Shown here: positions 45,166 to 55,262 of the stretch, piece by piece | How positions within the stretch are numbered: position 1 is the stretch's first letter | Layout: each line of letters opens with the position of its first letter | Origin: Actinostola sp. cb2023 | Taxonomy: Eukaryota > Cnidaria > Anthozoa > Actiniaria > Actinostolidae | Length of the DNA stretch: 64,000 nucleotides | NCBI GenBank assembly: GCA_033675265.1 | Contig: JAUJYZ010001248.1 | Span: 1-64,000, forward strand | Direction of reading: 5' to 3' | Position numbers and translations under genes: made by a program | Notes under the pieces: model-generated | Told to the model about the DNA's origin: nothing | Seen by the model: only the letters and a program-made list of their open reading frames with translations | Database searches by the model: none

Positions 45166-46069
45166 AGTTTGGATTATAAAAAGCGTAAATCGCAGGATTC
45201 AACACCGAACTCACAGCCATTAGAATCCCAATCAGAAAATTAGCCACGACCTGCTGGTCAAAATTCTCCAAGTAGCCGAATGCAGAGCAGATTTTAAAGA
45301 GCATTTGGGGAAACCAGCAAATCACGTAGCTCACAACAACTAACAGTAGCATCTTGAGTGCTTTCCACGTGGATTTTCTAACGGCAGTGGTTCGGAATAG
45401 TTTGCTCTCGTTTCGCTTACTAAGTGCCAGTGAGGATACGATATTCAGATAGCATGCTATGACGAGAAGCAGTGGGACCATAAACCTTAAAAAAAAGTTG
45501 ATTAAGATGATGGTTTTGGATGCGGTACTCCGTCCCGTGTCGCAGAAGAAGAATTCAGAACAGTTTGCGGTGGAGTTTATGATCTCGGGTTCACTACATC
45601 GTGCTACGGAATTGACCTTCGTGTAAAATGGCGTAGTCGACACTGCGGTCAATACAGCATAGCCCCAAACTAGCATAGTTCCTTTTATCTTTTGCTGTCC
45701 CAAAGTTCGTCCCTTGATGGGGTAAACAATGTTTACATATCGGTCCAATGCGATTCCTGCGAGTAAACAGAAGATTGCACCACAACACATGTCAACAACA
45801 GTCCCAAATATAGCGCAAAATACTTCTATATCATTGTCACCGATGGAGAAATATCGCAAAGCTGTTTTCAATTGAAGGAACACTCGAAGTGTCAATTCGG
45901 CTATGCTTAGTTCGAAGATGAAGAAGTTGGAGAGAACTTTGAGTAGTCGTTTTGAACGTCTCATTACGATGCAAACCAGGACATTGGAACCAATTCCAAC
46001 AAAGCATAGAACGGCTCCTACGATGACGATGAGCGAGAGCACCGTTGAGTTTTCAAAGTATGTAATCAT
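45029..46069 (-). CDS. Class A (rhodopsin-like) G-protein-coupled receptor, 346 aa
   Basis: Plasma-membrane receptor; ligand unknown. Seven hydrophobic segments: about 10-36, 46-67, 83-108, 128-148, 186-212, 236-258 and 270-296. Family marks are GSNVL in TM1 (N29), a TM2 variant LSIAE, C85 before TM3 for the usual disulfide, DRY at 109-111, CWFP at 251-254 in TM6 and NPAIY at 291-295 in TM7. Possible N-glycosylation sites are N7, N165 and N169. A basic C-terminal tail follows (KIKRKPEG...). Length is normal and there are no introns, as is common for cnidarian GPCRs. It resembles peptide-type receptors, but I cannot name a subtype. Its 3' coding end and its 5' end are both repeated as partial copies in the flanks. 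Confidence 0.9.
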   Translation of the reverse strand: MITYFENSTVLSLIVIVGAVLCFVGIGSNVLVCIVMRRSKRLLKVLSNFFIFELSIAELTLRVFLQLKTALRYFSIGDNDIEVFCAIFGTVVDMCCGAIFCLLAGIALDRYVNIVYPIKGRTLGQQKIKGTMLVWGYAVLTAVSTTPFYTKVNSVARCSEPEIINSTANCSEFFFCDTGRSTASKTIILINFFLRFMVPLLLVIACYLNIVSSLALSKRNESKLFRTTAVRKSTWKALKMLLLVVVSYVICWFPQMLFKICSAFGYLENFDQQVVANFLIGILMAVSSVLNPAIYAFYNPNFRSEFWKVVKIKRKPEGQRNAIKPLYFKGSKQPRLDPVAPKLLPL

Positions 46070-46560
46070 TTTGCCCTGGTTATGACTTTTGTATGGTAAA
46101 TCAATGATATGACTTGATCTTTGGTGTTCTTCGAAGTAAACCCAAAATAAAGTAAATTCAATATCAACTTTGTTAATTTGTCATCTGAAAATGGCTCCCA
46201 AGATGACGAGCAACGAGAGTACAGTTGAGTTTCCAAAATCTTCAATCATTTCCTGGTAATGACTTTTGTATGGTAAATCAATAATATGACTTGATCTTTG
46301 ATGTTTTCTTCGAAATAAACCCAACTCATTAAATGAAATGAGATGCTAACGACGTTCATATTTGAGGACTGTTAAGTAATCACCTTTGTTGAAATCTGAA
46401 AACGACTCCCAAAATGACGAGAGCATCGTTCAGATTTCAATAACTCAGTAATGTGGCTTGATCCTTGTTGTTTTCTTCGAAGAAATCCTTCAATAAAATA
46501 AGATGCTAACGAGGTTTATATTTGAGGACTGTTATGTACTCAACTTTGTTGTCATCTGCT
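46014..46560 (-). repeat. Tandem partial copies of the GPCR 5' end
   Basis: About three diverging copies of a 180-200 bp unit that covers the first 20 or so codons and the 5' flank: the gene's own at about 46014-46188, a second at 46189-46400 and a third at 46401-46560. Shared text includes GACTTTTGTATGGTAAATCA and TATGACTTGATCTTTG. Confidence 0.8.
46181..46249 (-). pseudogene. Truncated duplicate of the GPCR N terminus (22 codons)
   Basis: ATG at 46249 opens a 22-codon frame that shares NSTVLSL and the following TM1 residues with the real receptor start, then stops. It lies upstream of the gene on the same strand, so if transcribed it would act as an upstream ORF; otherwise it is a dead fragment. 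Confidence 0.7.
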
Positions 46561-46733
46561 AAGGTGACAATGGGGTTTTGTTCCCGATAACAAACACAGC
46601 CGCCATATTTGATGACGTCAAAGAAAAGAAATCGCTTTGCTTTTGTGATCTATGATGTGACCTTCGTTTGTGTAGTTTGGCCGGTCTGAATTGGATTTGG
46701 TACTAAGTACTAATGCCGTGTTTACACTTGAGC

Positions 46734-49141
46734 CCCGGGGGGAGGGGAGGGGGGGTACTCCCTTTGTCCAAGTGGTCGATTTTGAAAACGACCCTAAAAG
46801 GTACGCATAAATTAAAAGAGCTGTTGAAGCCATGTTAATTCCAACCCCTAAAAGGTACGACCATATATGATTATTATTATTAATTAAAATTTGATAAATA
46901 GACACTTGGGTACATCAAATCAGTGACTGGACAACATCTTTCTTCTGCAGTTCTTTCATGTTTGTCAATAAAGAAATTAAATACAAATTGACCCTAAAAG
47001 GTACGGAGTCATGTTACGTAACTGACTTTTGAGTCGGAACCCCTAAAAGGTACACACAGGAAATATTTTGAACCCTAAAAGGAGCGCCGATCACCCCTAC
47101 CACTCACAGGCAGCCCAACCATTGCTTTTGAGGCTACTAATTCAATAAAATGATATTTGCGTCTTTTTTTGATGGGTTTCCTGTGGTAGAGCGCGCGCGT
47201 GCTCAATATATAATACGTAGATATGTTGGGTTCCCTGTGCTGAGTAATATCCTATATTGGGCTTCCTGTGCACATCCCGCGCGTCCCGCACTACATGTGT
47301 ATATTTACACAAGGTATGAAACTAGGTCACGTGACAAATACGTTTTTGCTCCTAATTTTGTCATTATGATGTGAACATTCAATTTTTCTTCGAATAACTA
47401 AACCTTACCGTATTCTCGAAACACCTTATAAGTGTCAGTCGTCTAACTTCAACGTACGCTGAGAAAGTAATTTTTGAAATTTTGAGCGTGATGGCCCGAT
47501 GTGTGCCGCATGTATGTGATGCACTTTTCCGTGAAACAGTCGGATTTTACCTTCGACAGGACATCGACAAGCGGTCGGCAAATCTGAACTATGCTCTTGT
47601 TGACAAGTTTTAATATTTATATGTTCACTAAACATGAATCAAAACATCTAAATATACTTTATTTGCTTTCTGTTTTGACTTCTGTAAAGTATTTGTATTG
47701 TATTTTGATTTTTATCGATTAAAATCTTCAAAATTGACGCATTGTGTTTTATTAATGCTAAATATAAGTCTCAATATTTAGTACTGCACAACACATTTTT
47801 GCTATCAGTACTTGTACACAAAATGACAAACAAACGTATTTATTTCAACAATAAGTTTACTAGCTTTTTACACACTGTTTTCGCCGTTCTTTCTGTACAA
47901 TTTATTCACTATATTGATCAGTAATAGCTGGATAACAACAATTAAATTGATAAATATTATACACAATCGACAAGTTGTGAATGAATAACAAACATCACAG
48001 TTGGAAGCGAAAATTACTCTGTGTTTCTCTCAGATGATAGTAAGCTTATTTGCTAAATGTGTTGTGCTATTTCAATGACAATAACGAACAACTGTTAATA
48101 TTTTAGTTCACGGCAGCTTCACGAGTCCCGCATCGCCATTCATGTCTCCTTCGATGTCAGTGAATTTGAGGTCGTCTATATTTTTGCTTCAGATGGTTTA
48201 TGCTGCATGTGTTGGCGTTCCCTTGTGTCAGAAGAACTATAAGTAAAGTACAAAATTACGTCAAACACTTTCTAGATGAGACACTCAGACAGTCAACATG
48301 TTTAAACAGATAAAGTACCATCAGTCAGTTGAAAGAGGTTCCTTGTTGAAGCAGTATTTCGATCACTGACAAAACTACACAAGTCAAATCAGTTCTGCAT
48401 AATTTATGAAAAAAACTGATTTGTTGAGGAGTATAAGCAGCCCTTCTGCCCTAGTATAGGCAAGTCCTTTTATTAGAGAACATTTAGAGCAAATACTACG
48501 TAAAAACCTTGACAAAAATACTTTTAGTTCAGCTTCAGTTTCAACAAAACTTTCAGGCTCACGTGTCGAGCACAACATATCCAAACTTTCTCCACCATTC
48601 AAAATGAAAAAGGACTACTTTAAAACCGTCAAATCTCTTCTAAATTGACTTAAGGTTGACATGAATTGTGAACGTCTAAATTTACCATAAATAGGGAATA
48701 GAATCCTAACGTTTACACCGAAAAAATCAGTCTTTCTTGATATGAACTTCTCTTCCATGCCCCGCCATTAGCGACAAAATGACGACTTAACCCTGGGTAC
48801 CCCCCACGGGCCTGTAGCGTTCGACGACTTCGGCTATTCGGCTCACGGAAAAGTGCACCACATACATGCGGCGCACATCAGGCCATCACGTGACTGGAGT
48901 TTCATACCTTGTGTAAATATACACATTTGCTGCGGGCGCGTCCCGCAGGAGGTACACAGGGATCCCAACACCCAACATTATATGTTACTCAACACAGGGA
49001 ACCCAACATATAAATGCGCGCGAGTGCGCTCTACCACAGGAAACCCATCAAAAAAAGACGCAAATATCATTTTATTTCATTATTTAGTAGCCTCAAAAGG
49101 AATGGTTGGGCTGCCTGTGTACCACTTGGACAAAGGGAGTA

Positions 49142-49172
<31 letters not shown>

Positions 49173-49173
49173 G
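46734..49173. mobile_element. MITE family B (CCCGGGGG termini, 8-bp TSD) split by the 2-kb element
   Basis: Ends are CCCGGGG and CCCCGGG with inner terminal repeat TACTCCCTTTGTCCAAGTGG. Flanked by ACTTGAGC at 46726-46733 and 49174-49181. The left body (46734-47104) holds several ACCCTAAAAGGTAC motifs. The right end (49120-49173) is cut off by the insertion of the CACAGG element at 47105-49119. Related copies: 52012-52367 and 61468-61795. Confidence 0.88.
47105..49119 (-). mobile_element. 2.0-kb TIR element, CACAGG termini, 7-bp TSD (copy 2)
   Basis: 2015 bp, reversed relative to copy 1 at 40236-42285 and similar along its whole length. Flanked by TACCACT (47098-47104 and 49120-49126), so it inserted into a MITE of family B. 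The counterpart of the ATGGCGGAGATG segment near 48780 has diverged and stops early, and a matching acceptor is present near 48233. No transposase-length ORF. Confidence 0.9.
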
Positions 49174-49358
49174 ACTTGAGCACTTTACCAAGGTACAAAT
49201 CAGAAAACTAAGGTTAACCGCTCACTGACAAACAATAGTTTACTAATTTCTACCAAGGTTCGGTAACTCGTTTACTTCAGTGAACCACCAAGTGTAAACA
49301 CGGCATAAGTTAGCTTTTAAATACATAGTTGAGGATAAATGGTGTAGACATCAAGCGA

Positions 49359-49503
49359 ACTATGTGGTTCTAATTGTGAACGGTTCTAATTGTGAACACT
49401 GTTCAGTAAACGTGTACCCTGGTTACCAGAGGCTATTATTTTATCTCTCTCTCTAAACTCTATGAAGGGTTAGAACCGTTCACAATTAGAACCACATACT
49501 GTA
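49359..49503. repeat. Tc1/mariner-type MITE, copy 2
   Basis: Ends TATGTGGTTCTAATTGTGAA and its inverse finishing CATACTGTA. Same family as 1280-1610 but short, with a centre of CT-rich sequence (TTATCTCTCTCTCTAAACTC). Confidence 0.75.
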
Positions 49504-49615
49504 TTTATTTTTTATTTTTACTAAGTTAAGTACTTATAAGTTAAAATAAAGTACGAACTAAATGAGTGTCGCAATTGGTCATAAAAACTAGCATACGCGC
49601 GATATTTTAAATATT

Positions 49616-50381
49616 TACTCGGGCCCAGGCCGTAGGCCGCCCGAGTTATAAAATGCGGATTTCGGTAGTCGTCGTCGTCGTAGTTTTTTTGGTTGGTGAA
49701 AGAATGACGAAAGTATGCGACGTATTTAATCGTATCCGGAGTTTCAAGATTACTCAGCAGATAAGAAAAAAACACACACAGGACTCAAGTAGATTATGAA
49801 TCTTAGTTTTGAAAGCAGCTGTAGATCTTCAAGCTATTAAAAGGTCAGGATTCTAGTTCATCGTTCAATGACTAGAAGTGGTAAAAGGACTAGAAGCTCG
49901 CTTAAAATATATTTAATAAAAACAAACGCGAGGGCGTTATCGGAACCATCTGACCTATGCAACCTCAAGACGTATCATGTTCGTACTCACCCGACTCATA
50001 GTCTGCCTCGTCACTCAACTGTCACTGATTGTCATGACGTCAGAGAAATGATATTGTATTGAAGAAGATGTCCTTGTTTTATTCGACGTTCGAACCGTAA
50101 CTCGAACCCGAACTCGAACTCGATTCCAAACTCGACGTTTCGGGATCTGAAGCTAGAGAGGGGGCCTTTACACGAACTCATCAAAATCAAATCAATTGAA
50201 CTCAAAGTCAAAAGGTAATCAATTGAACTCAAAGTCAAAGGCAAATCAAATGAACTCGACACATACATGTATATACATAGTCTCCCTCGTCACGCAACTG
50301 TCAGTCATTGTCAGGTCTCTCCTCACGCAACTGACATTGTCCTTGTCATAAGCCCGAGTATACGCTCATTGAGCGTCTTGT
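49616..50381 (+). mobile_element. Helentron-type nonautonomous element (HINE-like) H2
   Basis: Starts TACTCGGGCCCAGGCCGTAG, then GCCGCCCGAGTTATAAAAT. Ends AAGCCCGAGTATACGCTCAT then TGAGCGTCTTGT followed by T. Its interior (GGACTCAAGTAGATTATGAA ... GACTAGAAGTGGTAAAAGGA) recurs inverted at about 56286-56575. Confidence 0.72.
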
Positions 50382-50955
50382 TTAAATTAAATCTGGTAAC
50401 TGATTAAATTTACTTTTAAAATATTAGTAGCACTAAACCATGCATGTGGGACCTGAACAAGCCCTGAACATACAATTGAGCATGCGTGAAGGCAGTTTGA
50501 GAGTCATGATACAGTGACTGGACAAGAGAAAATATGGGAAAAGTTTATTGAAACGTTGGTTGACATGGAAATTTGACACCCTTGTTTCTGGTATTGGTTT
50601 TAATTATTTATTTAACAGACGAACTGCCAACAATGATCATGTTAAAGTTGCGCTTTATAAATATTAAATATTATTATTATTAAACTTCAATTCAAAAACA
50701 TTCTGAGAACGTCTAATTCACAAGAATCATGCAAACTATCTGGTATTTATACTATGCAACACAAAGGACAGTTTGTTTGCCAGCAGTTTTGTGCCAAATC
50801 AGGTTGCGTGGCGTTTGTAGAGAATTTTCTAAACCTGTTTAGTTAAACCACTTTAAAACATTTTTTAGCCTCGGTGTGAACGGGGCATATTATAGGGGTG
50901 TACCAGGACACCTATTTCAAAAACGATTCTCGGACGGGAGTGTGAAAAGGGGCAG
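50382..50955. other. Non-coding sequence
   Basis: AT-rich, short ATT run near 50672. No gene or element end recognised. Confidence 0.4.
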
Positions 50956-51216
50956 CTGGGGTGCTTACCATTTACTCGGAAAAACCGGAAATTCCGGTTT
51001 ATTAAAAAAGGTATGTGTCATTCCGATCGGAAAATTCAGGAAAACTCGGTCCAATGGTACACGCGTCTACGAAAAAAAAACGAAAAGAGCGGGAAAAGTG
51101 GATTACCTCAATCGCTAGACCGAGTTTTCCGAAACTTTCCGATTGGAATGACACATACCATTTGTTTTTCCAACCGGCATTTCCGGTTTTTCCGAGTGAA
51201 TGGTAAGGCACCCCAG
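50956..51216. repeat. MITE with CTGGGGTGC termini
   Basis: Ends CTGGGGTGCTTACCATT and, reversed, CTGGGGTGCCTTACCATT. Arms contain repeated ACTCGGAAAAACCGGAAA and GTGTCATTCCGATC blocks. No clear target duplication. Confidence 0.8.
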
Positions 51217-51388
51217 AACTCAGAACTGATTTCTAAGATCGGGACTTTGCAGCCTGCGTAGCTTTGAGCTACTGATTGCCTGTCGACATTTTTCGATTCG
51301 GAAACGTTTTTCTCGTCTGGTTGTCAACATTTTGTCGATTCCGAAACGTTGAAAATACGTCGTGTTCCATGGAGTTTATTTACATCCT

Positions 51389-51693
51389 GGGGGGACTCCC
51401 ATATATAAAGTGGTTGGGATGTTCGTCGTACCTTTTAGGGGTCCAGATCCGCGATTTGGTAGCTCTTAGGGTATCGCAAATCTAAAAGGACCACAAGAGA
51501 CTAGGCCGGTACCTTTTAGGGTGTCAGTGTCAGTAAATAAGATACCCAAGATAAGATAATGACGGCCGGAATGACTGTTGTACCTTTTGTCATTGTTATT
51601 TGTTGCCGCATGCCCACCTGGGCAAGATTTCCGACGAGCATCCCAACCACTTTATATATGGGTGTCCCCATCCCCCCCCCCCCCCCCCCCCCC
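51389..51693. repeat. MITE related to family B (GGGGACTCCCATATATAAAG termini)
   Basis: Left end GGGGACTCCCATATATAAAG then TGGTTGGGATG; right end is the inverse followed by a C tract of about 20. Inside, GTACCTTTTAGGG motifs occur as in family B, suggesting a shared transposase. Target duplication not evident. Confidence 0.75.
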
Positions 51694-52011
51694 TTATTAA
51701 AGGTTCCTCTAATAAACCACGAAACGACGAAACGAGAAACGGCGAAACGAGAAAAGGCGAAACGAAGAGAGAGATCTATATAAATAAAATGAAGAGATAC
51801 AGTCAATCCAAAAAAGGTTGTCCAGAATATATACACATATAACTATCACGTGACCGCATATACAGAACACATTAAAAAGGTTTAAAACTCTTAAAGTGTT
51901 GATTTTATACTGAACTAGACGCTCTATAAGCGTTCACTCGGCTGGTCGGATGATTAGTCTGCGAATACAGCCGCTTTTCGGTGGTCGCGCCGCCAAAAAG
52001 TGGCTGTATAT

Positions 52012-52367
52012 CGGGGGGGGGGGGGGGGGGGGGGGTACTCCCTTTGTCCAAGTGGTAGGGGTGATCGGCGCTCCTTTTAGGGTTCAAAATATTTCCTGTA
52101 TGTACCTTTTAGGGATCCGACTCAAAAGTCAGTTACGTAACATGACTCCGTAACTTTTAGGGTCAATTTTTATTTATTTTCTTTATTGACAAACAGAACC
52201 GCAGAAGAAAGATCATCATCATCATCATATATATTGCCGTACCTTTTAGGGGTTGGAATTAACATGGCTTCAACAGCTCTTTTAATTTATGCGTACCTTT
52301 TAGGGTCGTTTTCAAAATCGATCGCCGATCACCCCTACCACTTGGACAAAGGGAGTACCCCCCCGGG
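52012..52367. mobile_element. MITE family B, 8-bp TSD (copy 2)
   Basis: Begins with a G tract of about 20 and TACTCCCTTTGTCCAAGTGG; ends with its inverse and CCCCGGG. Flanked by CTGTATAT (52004-52011 and 52368-52375). It contains about six GTACCTTTTAGGG-like motifs, in both halves. Confidence 0.9.
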
Positions 52368-52777
52368 CTGTATATAAACTCGGGCTGTGAATGTGCCAAT
52401 TTTAGACTCTCTCTTCCCTCACAAGAGCGATTTTTTTGTCGCCGACCGCCATGACAGTAGCATACAACACGATTGTGATTATAATAAACAAACTTCGCAT
52501 AACGAGATCTACAGTCTTTTCTCATCTTTATTGTCATTGAATCACCATGATGAATATTTACATATAACTGCATAGCTTTCTCTACTATATCATGATCATC
52601 AAATATATTCATGGCAGCTTCTGTTGACGACAGAACGTACGATACAAGAACACTAATGCACAACAATGTCAACATTGCAAGAGACACGCTCGACAAGACC
52701 ACTCCAAAAGTAGTATTTTGTGACATATACATTGTACTAACAACAAGTAAAAGGCAAAACAATACTAAATTTATCAT
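52259..52777 (-). CDS. Small membrane protein ORF in H6, tail replaced by MITE
   Basis: The first 130 or so residues of this 172-codon frame look like a real protein. There are two hydrophobic segments at about 3-18 and 24-49 (VSLAMLTLLCISVLVSYVL), then a polar part with HHGDS. From about residue 134 the frame runs into MITE family B, so the natural C terminus is lost. I know no family for it. Location within a Helentron-type element suggests element-encoded or captured sequence. Confidence 0.35.
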   Translation of the reverse strand: MINLVLFCLLLVVSTMYMSQNTTFGVVLSSVSLAMLTLLCISVLVSYVLSSTEAAMNIFDDHDIVEKAMQLYVNIHHGDSMTIKMRKDCRSRYAKFVYYNHNRVVCYCHGGRRQKNRSCEGRESLKLAHSQPEFIYSPGGYSLCPSGRGDRRSILKTTLKGTHKLKELLKPC

Positions 52778-52788
52778 ACTGATTCACC

Positions 52789-52971
52789 TCAATGTTTACG
52801 AGTTTTTATTAAAAAGAGATTTTTACGTGTACTATGATTCTTTTGGTTACTGTGCTTTGCTTCGTATTCTTCCAAGATGGCGACTGTTGTTGAACATTTT
52901 TTGTCGTCGTTCATCAAGGTCGAGGTGTTTTCTTCAGCTTGATCAGGAGTACTTCTAGTATTCATCAGCAT
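52789..52971 (-). pseudogene. ORF remnant in element H6
   Basis: 60 codons, acidic then basic, lying between the ORF1-like start and the membrane ORF. It is probably a continuation of the ORF1-like coding sequence after frameshifts. No motif recognised. Confidence 0.3.
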
Positions 52972-53025
52972 CTGAGTAGTACTTTTCAGTACAAGAGTTT
53001 TTAGTCATAGTTTCATCATTTGTAG

Positions 53026-53208
53026 TCATTTGTTTGCCATTCTAGCCATCATTTGCTCATATTTGCTCATATTTTGCTCATTTGATTTCATAGTTTGCTT
53101 TGATTTCTCTTTGATTGCTTTGAGTTCGCGGAACGGCCCGGTCCAAAATCGCTCACTGACATCTTTTAGAGTAGGCCTACCGCGAACGTCGTGTGCGTTT
53201 GTAAGCAT
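53026..53208 (-). pseudogene. ORF1-like N-terminal fragment of a Helentron-type element
   Basis: Starts LTNAHDVRGRPTLKD and continues with a Lys/Glu/Met-rich helix before a stop. The LTNAHxVRGRPTLK block is shared with ORF1 at 59991-60809 (LTNAHAVRGRPTLKE), so both derive from the same element protein. Truncated here at about 60 codons. Confidence 0.6.
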
Positions 53209-53340
53209 AGTGAGCGTTTGGAGAAGTAGGTGACGAGGGCATTTTTTTATAGAATTTGATTAACAAATCACACATGAGGTTGAATTACAGAAGACCAAAT
53301 GGCAACATGTATTCTAAGAACTTCAAGATACATCGTTTCA

Positions 53341-53665
53341 ATTGCCCTATACCACTATGACGTAACGGCTTATTTATGAGGGGGACAGAATCGTGAAGAA
53401 CAATAGAAATTTGAACTAAATCTGCTCTGCTGAGGTTCGCTTGATTTCAAATTGGCTAGTTTCCAGATATTATGTTCATCGATACTTTTCCCACAATATT
53501 TACTGTGTTTGGTGACTTTTATCGCTTTCAGACCGTCTGTAAAATACATTTATTTGGGAAATCCTTTGTGTTGTTGCTGTTTTGTCCCCCTCTAGCGACC
53601 ATGATCCTTAGCGTTTTAAAAACAATAGATTGTTTTGATTTGACGTCATAGTGGTATAGGGCAAT
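53341..53665. mobile_element. MITE with ATTGCCCTATACCAC termini
   Basis: Ends ATTGCCCTATACCACTATGA and its inverse TCATAGTGGTATAGGGCAAT. Inserted in element H6. A poor ORF-free centre. Target duplication not clear. Confidence 0.82.
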
Positions 53666-53862
53666 ACTGAACTACGATCAAGCCGAGCGAAGAACCGATA
53701 ACTCGTGGTCATCATGTGATAGTTGCCATGGTTTCGACTTGCTGCTGTCGGGCTTCCTGTGGCCGGGGTGGACTGCACTTTCTAACCGGAAAAAAGCCTA
53801 TTTTAATACTCGGCGTCTGCCACAGGCAGCCCAGCCGAGTAATAATGTAGCCAAAAGCTGAT

Positions 53863-55191
53863 TACTCGGGCCCTTCCGAAGGAAGCCCGAGTTATAAAAT
53901 ACAAATTCTTTTTATTTTTTTCATGGTCATGGAATGAAGAAAAAATGCGAAGAATGAAGAAAGAAAGCGAAGTATTTGATCGTATCGAGTTTCAAGATTA
54001 CTCCTGAAGCAGATAAGGGAAGACAAACGACACACAGGACTCAAGTAGATTTGAATCTTAGTTTTGAAAGCAGCTGTAAATCTTGAAGCTATCGAAAGGT
54101 CAAGATTCTAGTTCGCTATGTCATGTTTGTTATTAGGCAACATTGTACCCCAGATTAGGCCTTTTGTTGCTAATTATAATAGTACGTGTACAGTTATGTC
54201 CTTGAGTATTTATAATTGAACTCACGACCAGCGATGTAACTACATCTAATACGGAAAGCTATATGTACAGAAGTCGTGCAAACAGTCGAGCAATCGAGAC
54301 TGAAAAGCAAGCCATCGAAACGCACGCATACGCTTACTACATACCAGATACGCATACTCTAAATCTTCCTCGAGCGTTTTCGAAAGGGCTTTCTACGACT
54401 TCATTCCACGAACTCGAACTCATCAAAAAATGAACTGAAAATCAAATGAAATGAACTCAAAAACTATCATGACCTCGCTATGTCATGTTTGTTATTAGGC
54501 GACATTGGACCCCAGAGTAGGCCTTTTGTTGCTAATTTTAATTTGCTCTCGACCATATATCCATTGTCAATGAAATATTGTCAATGGCAATAAAGCTCGA
54601 TCGAGCAAGAGCCCGCGCGCCGTAGACTAATGCATCAAACATGTAGGCAAGGTAGTGATGTAATGTGCTTATTGAGCGAAAACCGTGCAGAATACTTACA
54701 CATGTAGATTGTACGTGTTGCAATGTTTCAGAGATAGATTATAAAGATAACAGTGATCTAATCTGTTTATTCAGCGAAAACCGTGCAGAATACGATTGTA
54801 CGTGTTGCAATGTTTCAGGGATAGATTATAAAGATAAAACACTATGGTTTAGAATGATCATAAAGTATTGTATATGTACAATGAAACAGTTTTTGGTTGC
54901 TCGTTGTTGCGTGACTCAAGCTCGATAGAACATGCTTTCCTTGCAATTTCAGTACTGCGAACCGGCTTTACAGTATATACTTCACTAGACGAGAAAAGAT
55001 TTATATTTTGGCCCCTTGACCTCCGGTGCTTTACCTGATTGGTTTGTGCTTTCTAATCTTTCTTGGCCAGACTTCATGTCTCCTTCGGCTTTAGCTCGAC
55101 GTTGACGCGTACGCGGAGAAAAATAATAAAAAACAAGACGCTCAATGAGCGTATACTCGGGCTTATGATAAGGACAATGTCAGTTGCGTGA
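53863..55191. repeat. Left arm of a 1.3-kb inverted repeat
   Basis: Begins with a Helentron-type 5' end (TACTCGGGCCCTTCCGAAGG). It is matched in inverse orientation by 56575-57860 over essentially its whole length, including the reversed Helentron 3' end at 55133-55162. Internally it holds two direct copies of a block with GCTATGTCATGTTTGTTATT (about 54117 and 54478) and two copies of CGATTGTACGTGTTGCAATG-like sequence. Confidence 0.85.
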
Positions 55192-55262
55192 GGATCAAAA
55201 GACCTGACAATGACTCATAGTTGCTTGACGAGGGAGAATATGTATATATGTGTGGAGTTCAT

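Larger units (their letters stand above)
51914..53841 (-). mobile_element. Helentron-type element H6 with ORF remnants
   Basis: On the minus strand it starts at 53841 with TACTCGGCTGGGCTGCCTGT ... GCCGAGTATTAAAAT. It ends at 51914 with CCAGCCGAGTGAACGCTTAT then AGAGCGTCTAGT. Its sub-terminal repeat is ACTCGGCTGG at the 5' end and CCAGCCGAGT just before the 3' hairpin, a compensated variant of the ACTCGGGC / GCCCGAGT pair of the other copies. It carries ORF pieces homologous to the ORF1 of 59991-60809 and two later MITE insertions (52012-52367, 53341-53665). Confidence 0.72.

Noticed and set aside
49141..49170. C tract as telomere or centromere signal
   Set aside because: It is the variable end of a family B MITE; similar G/C tracts mark the other copies.
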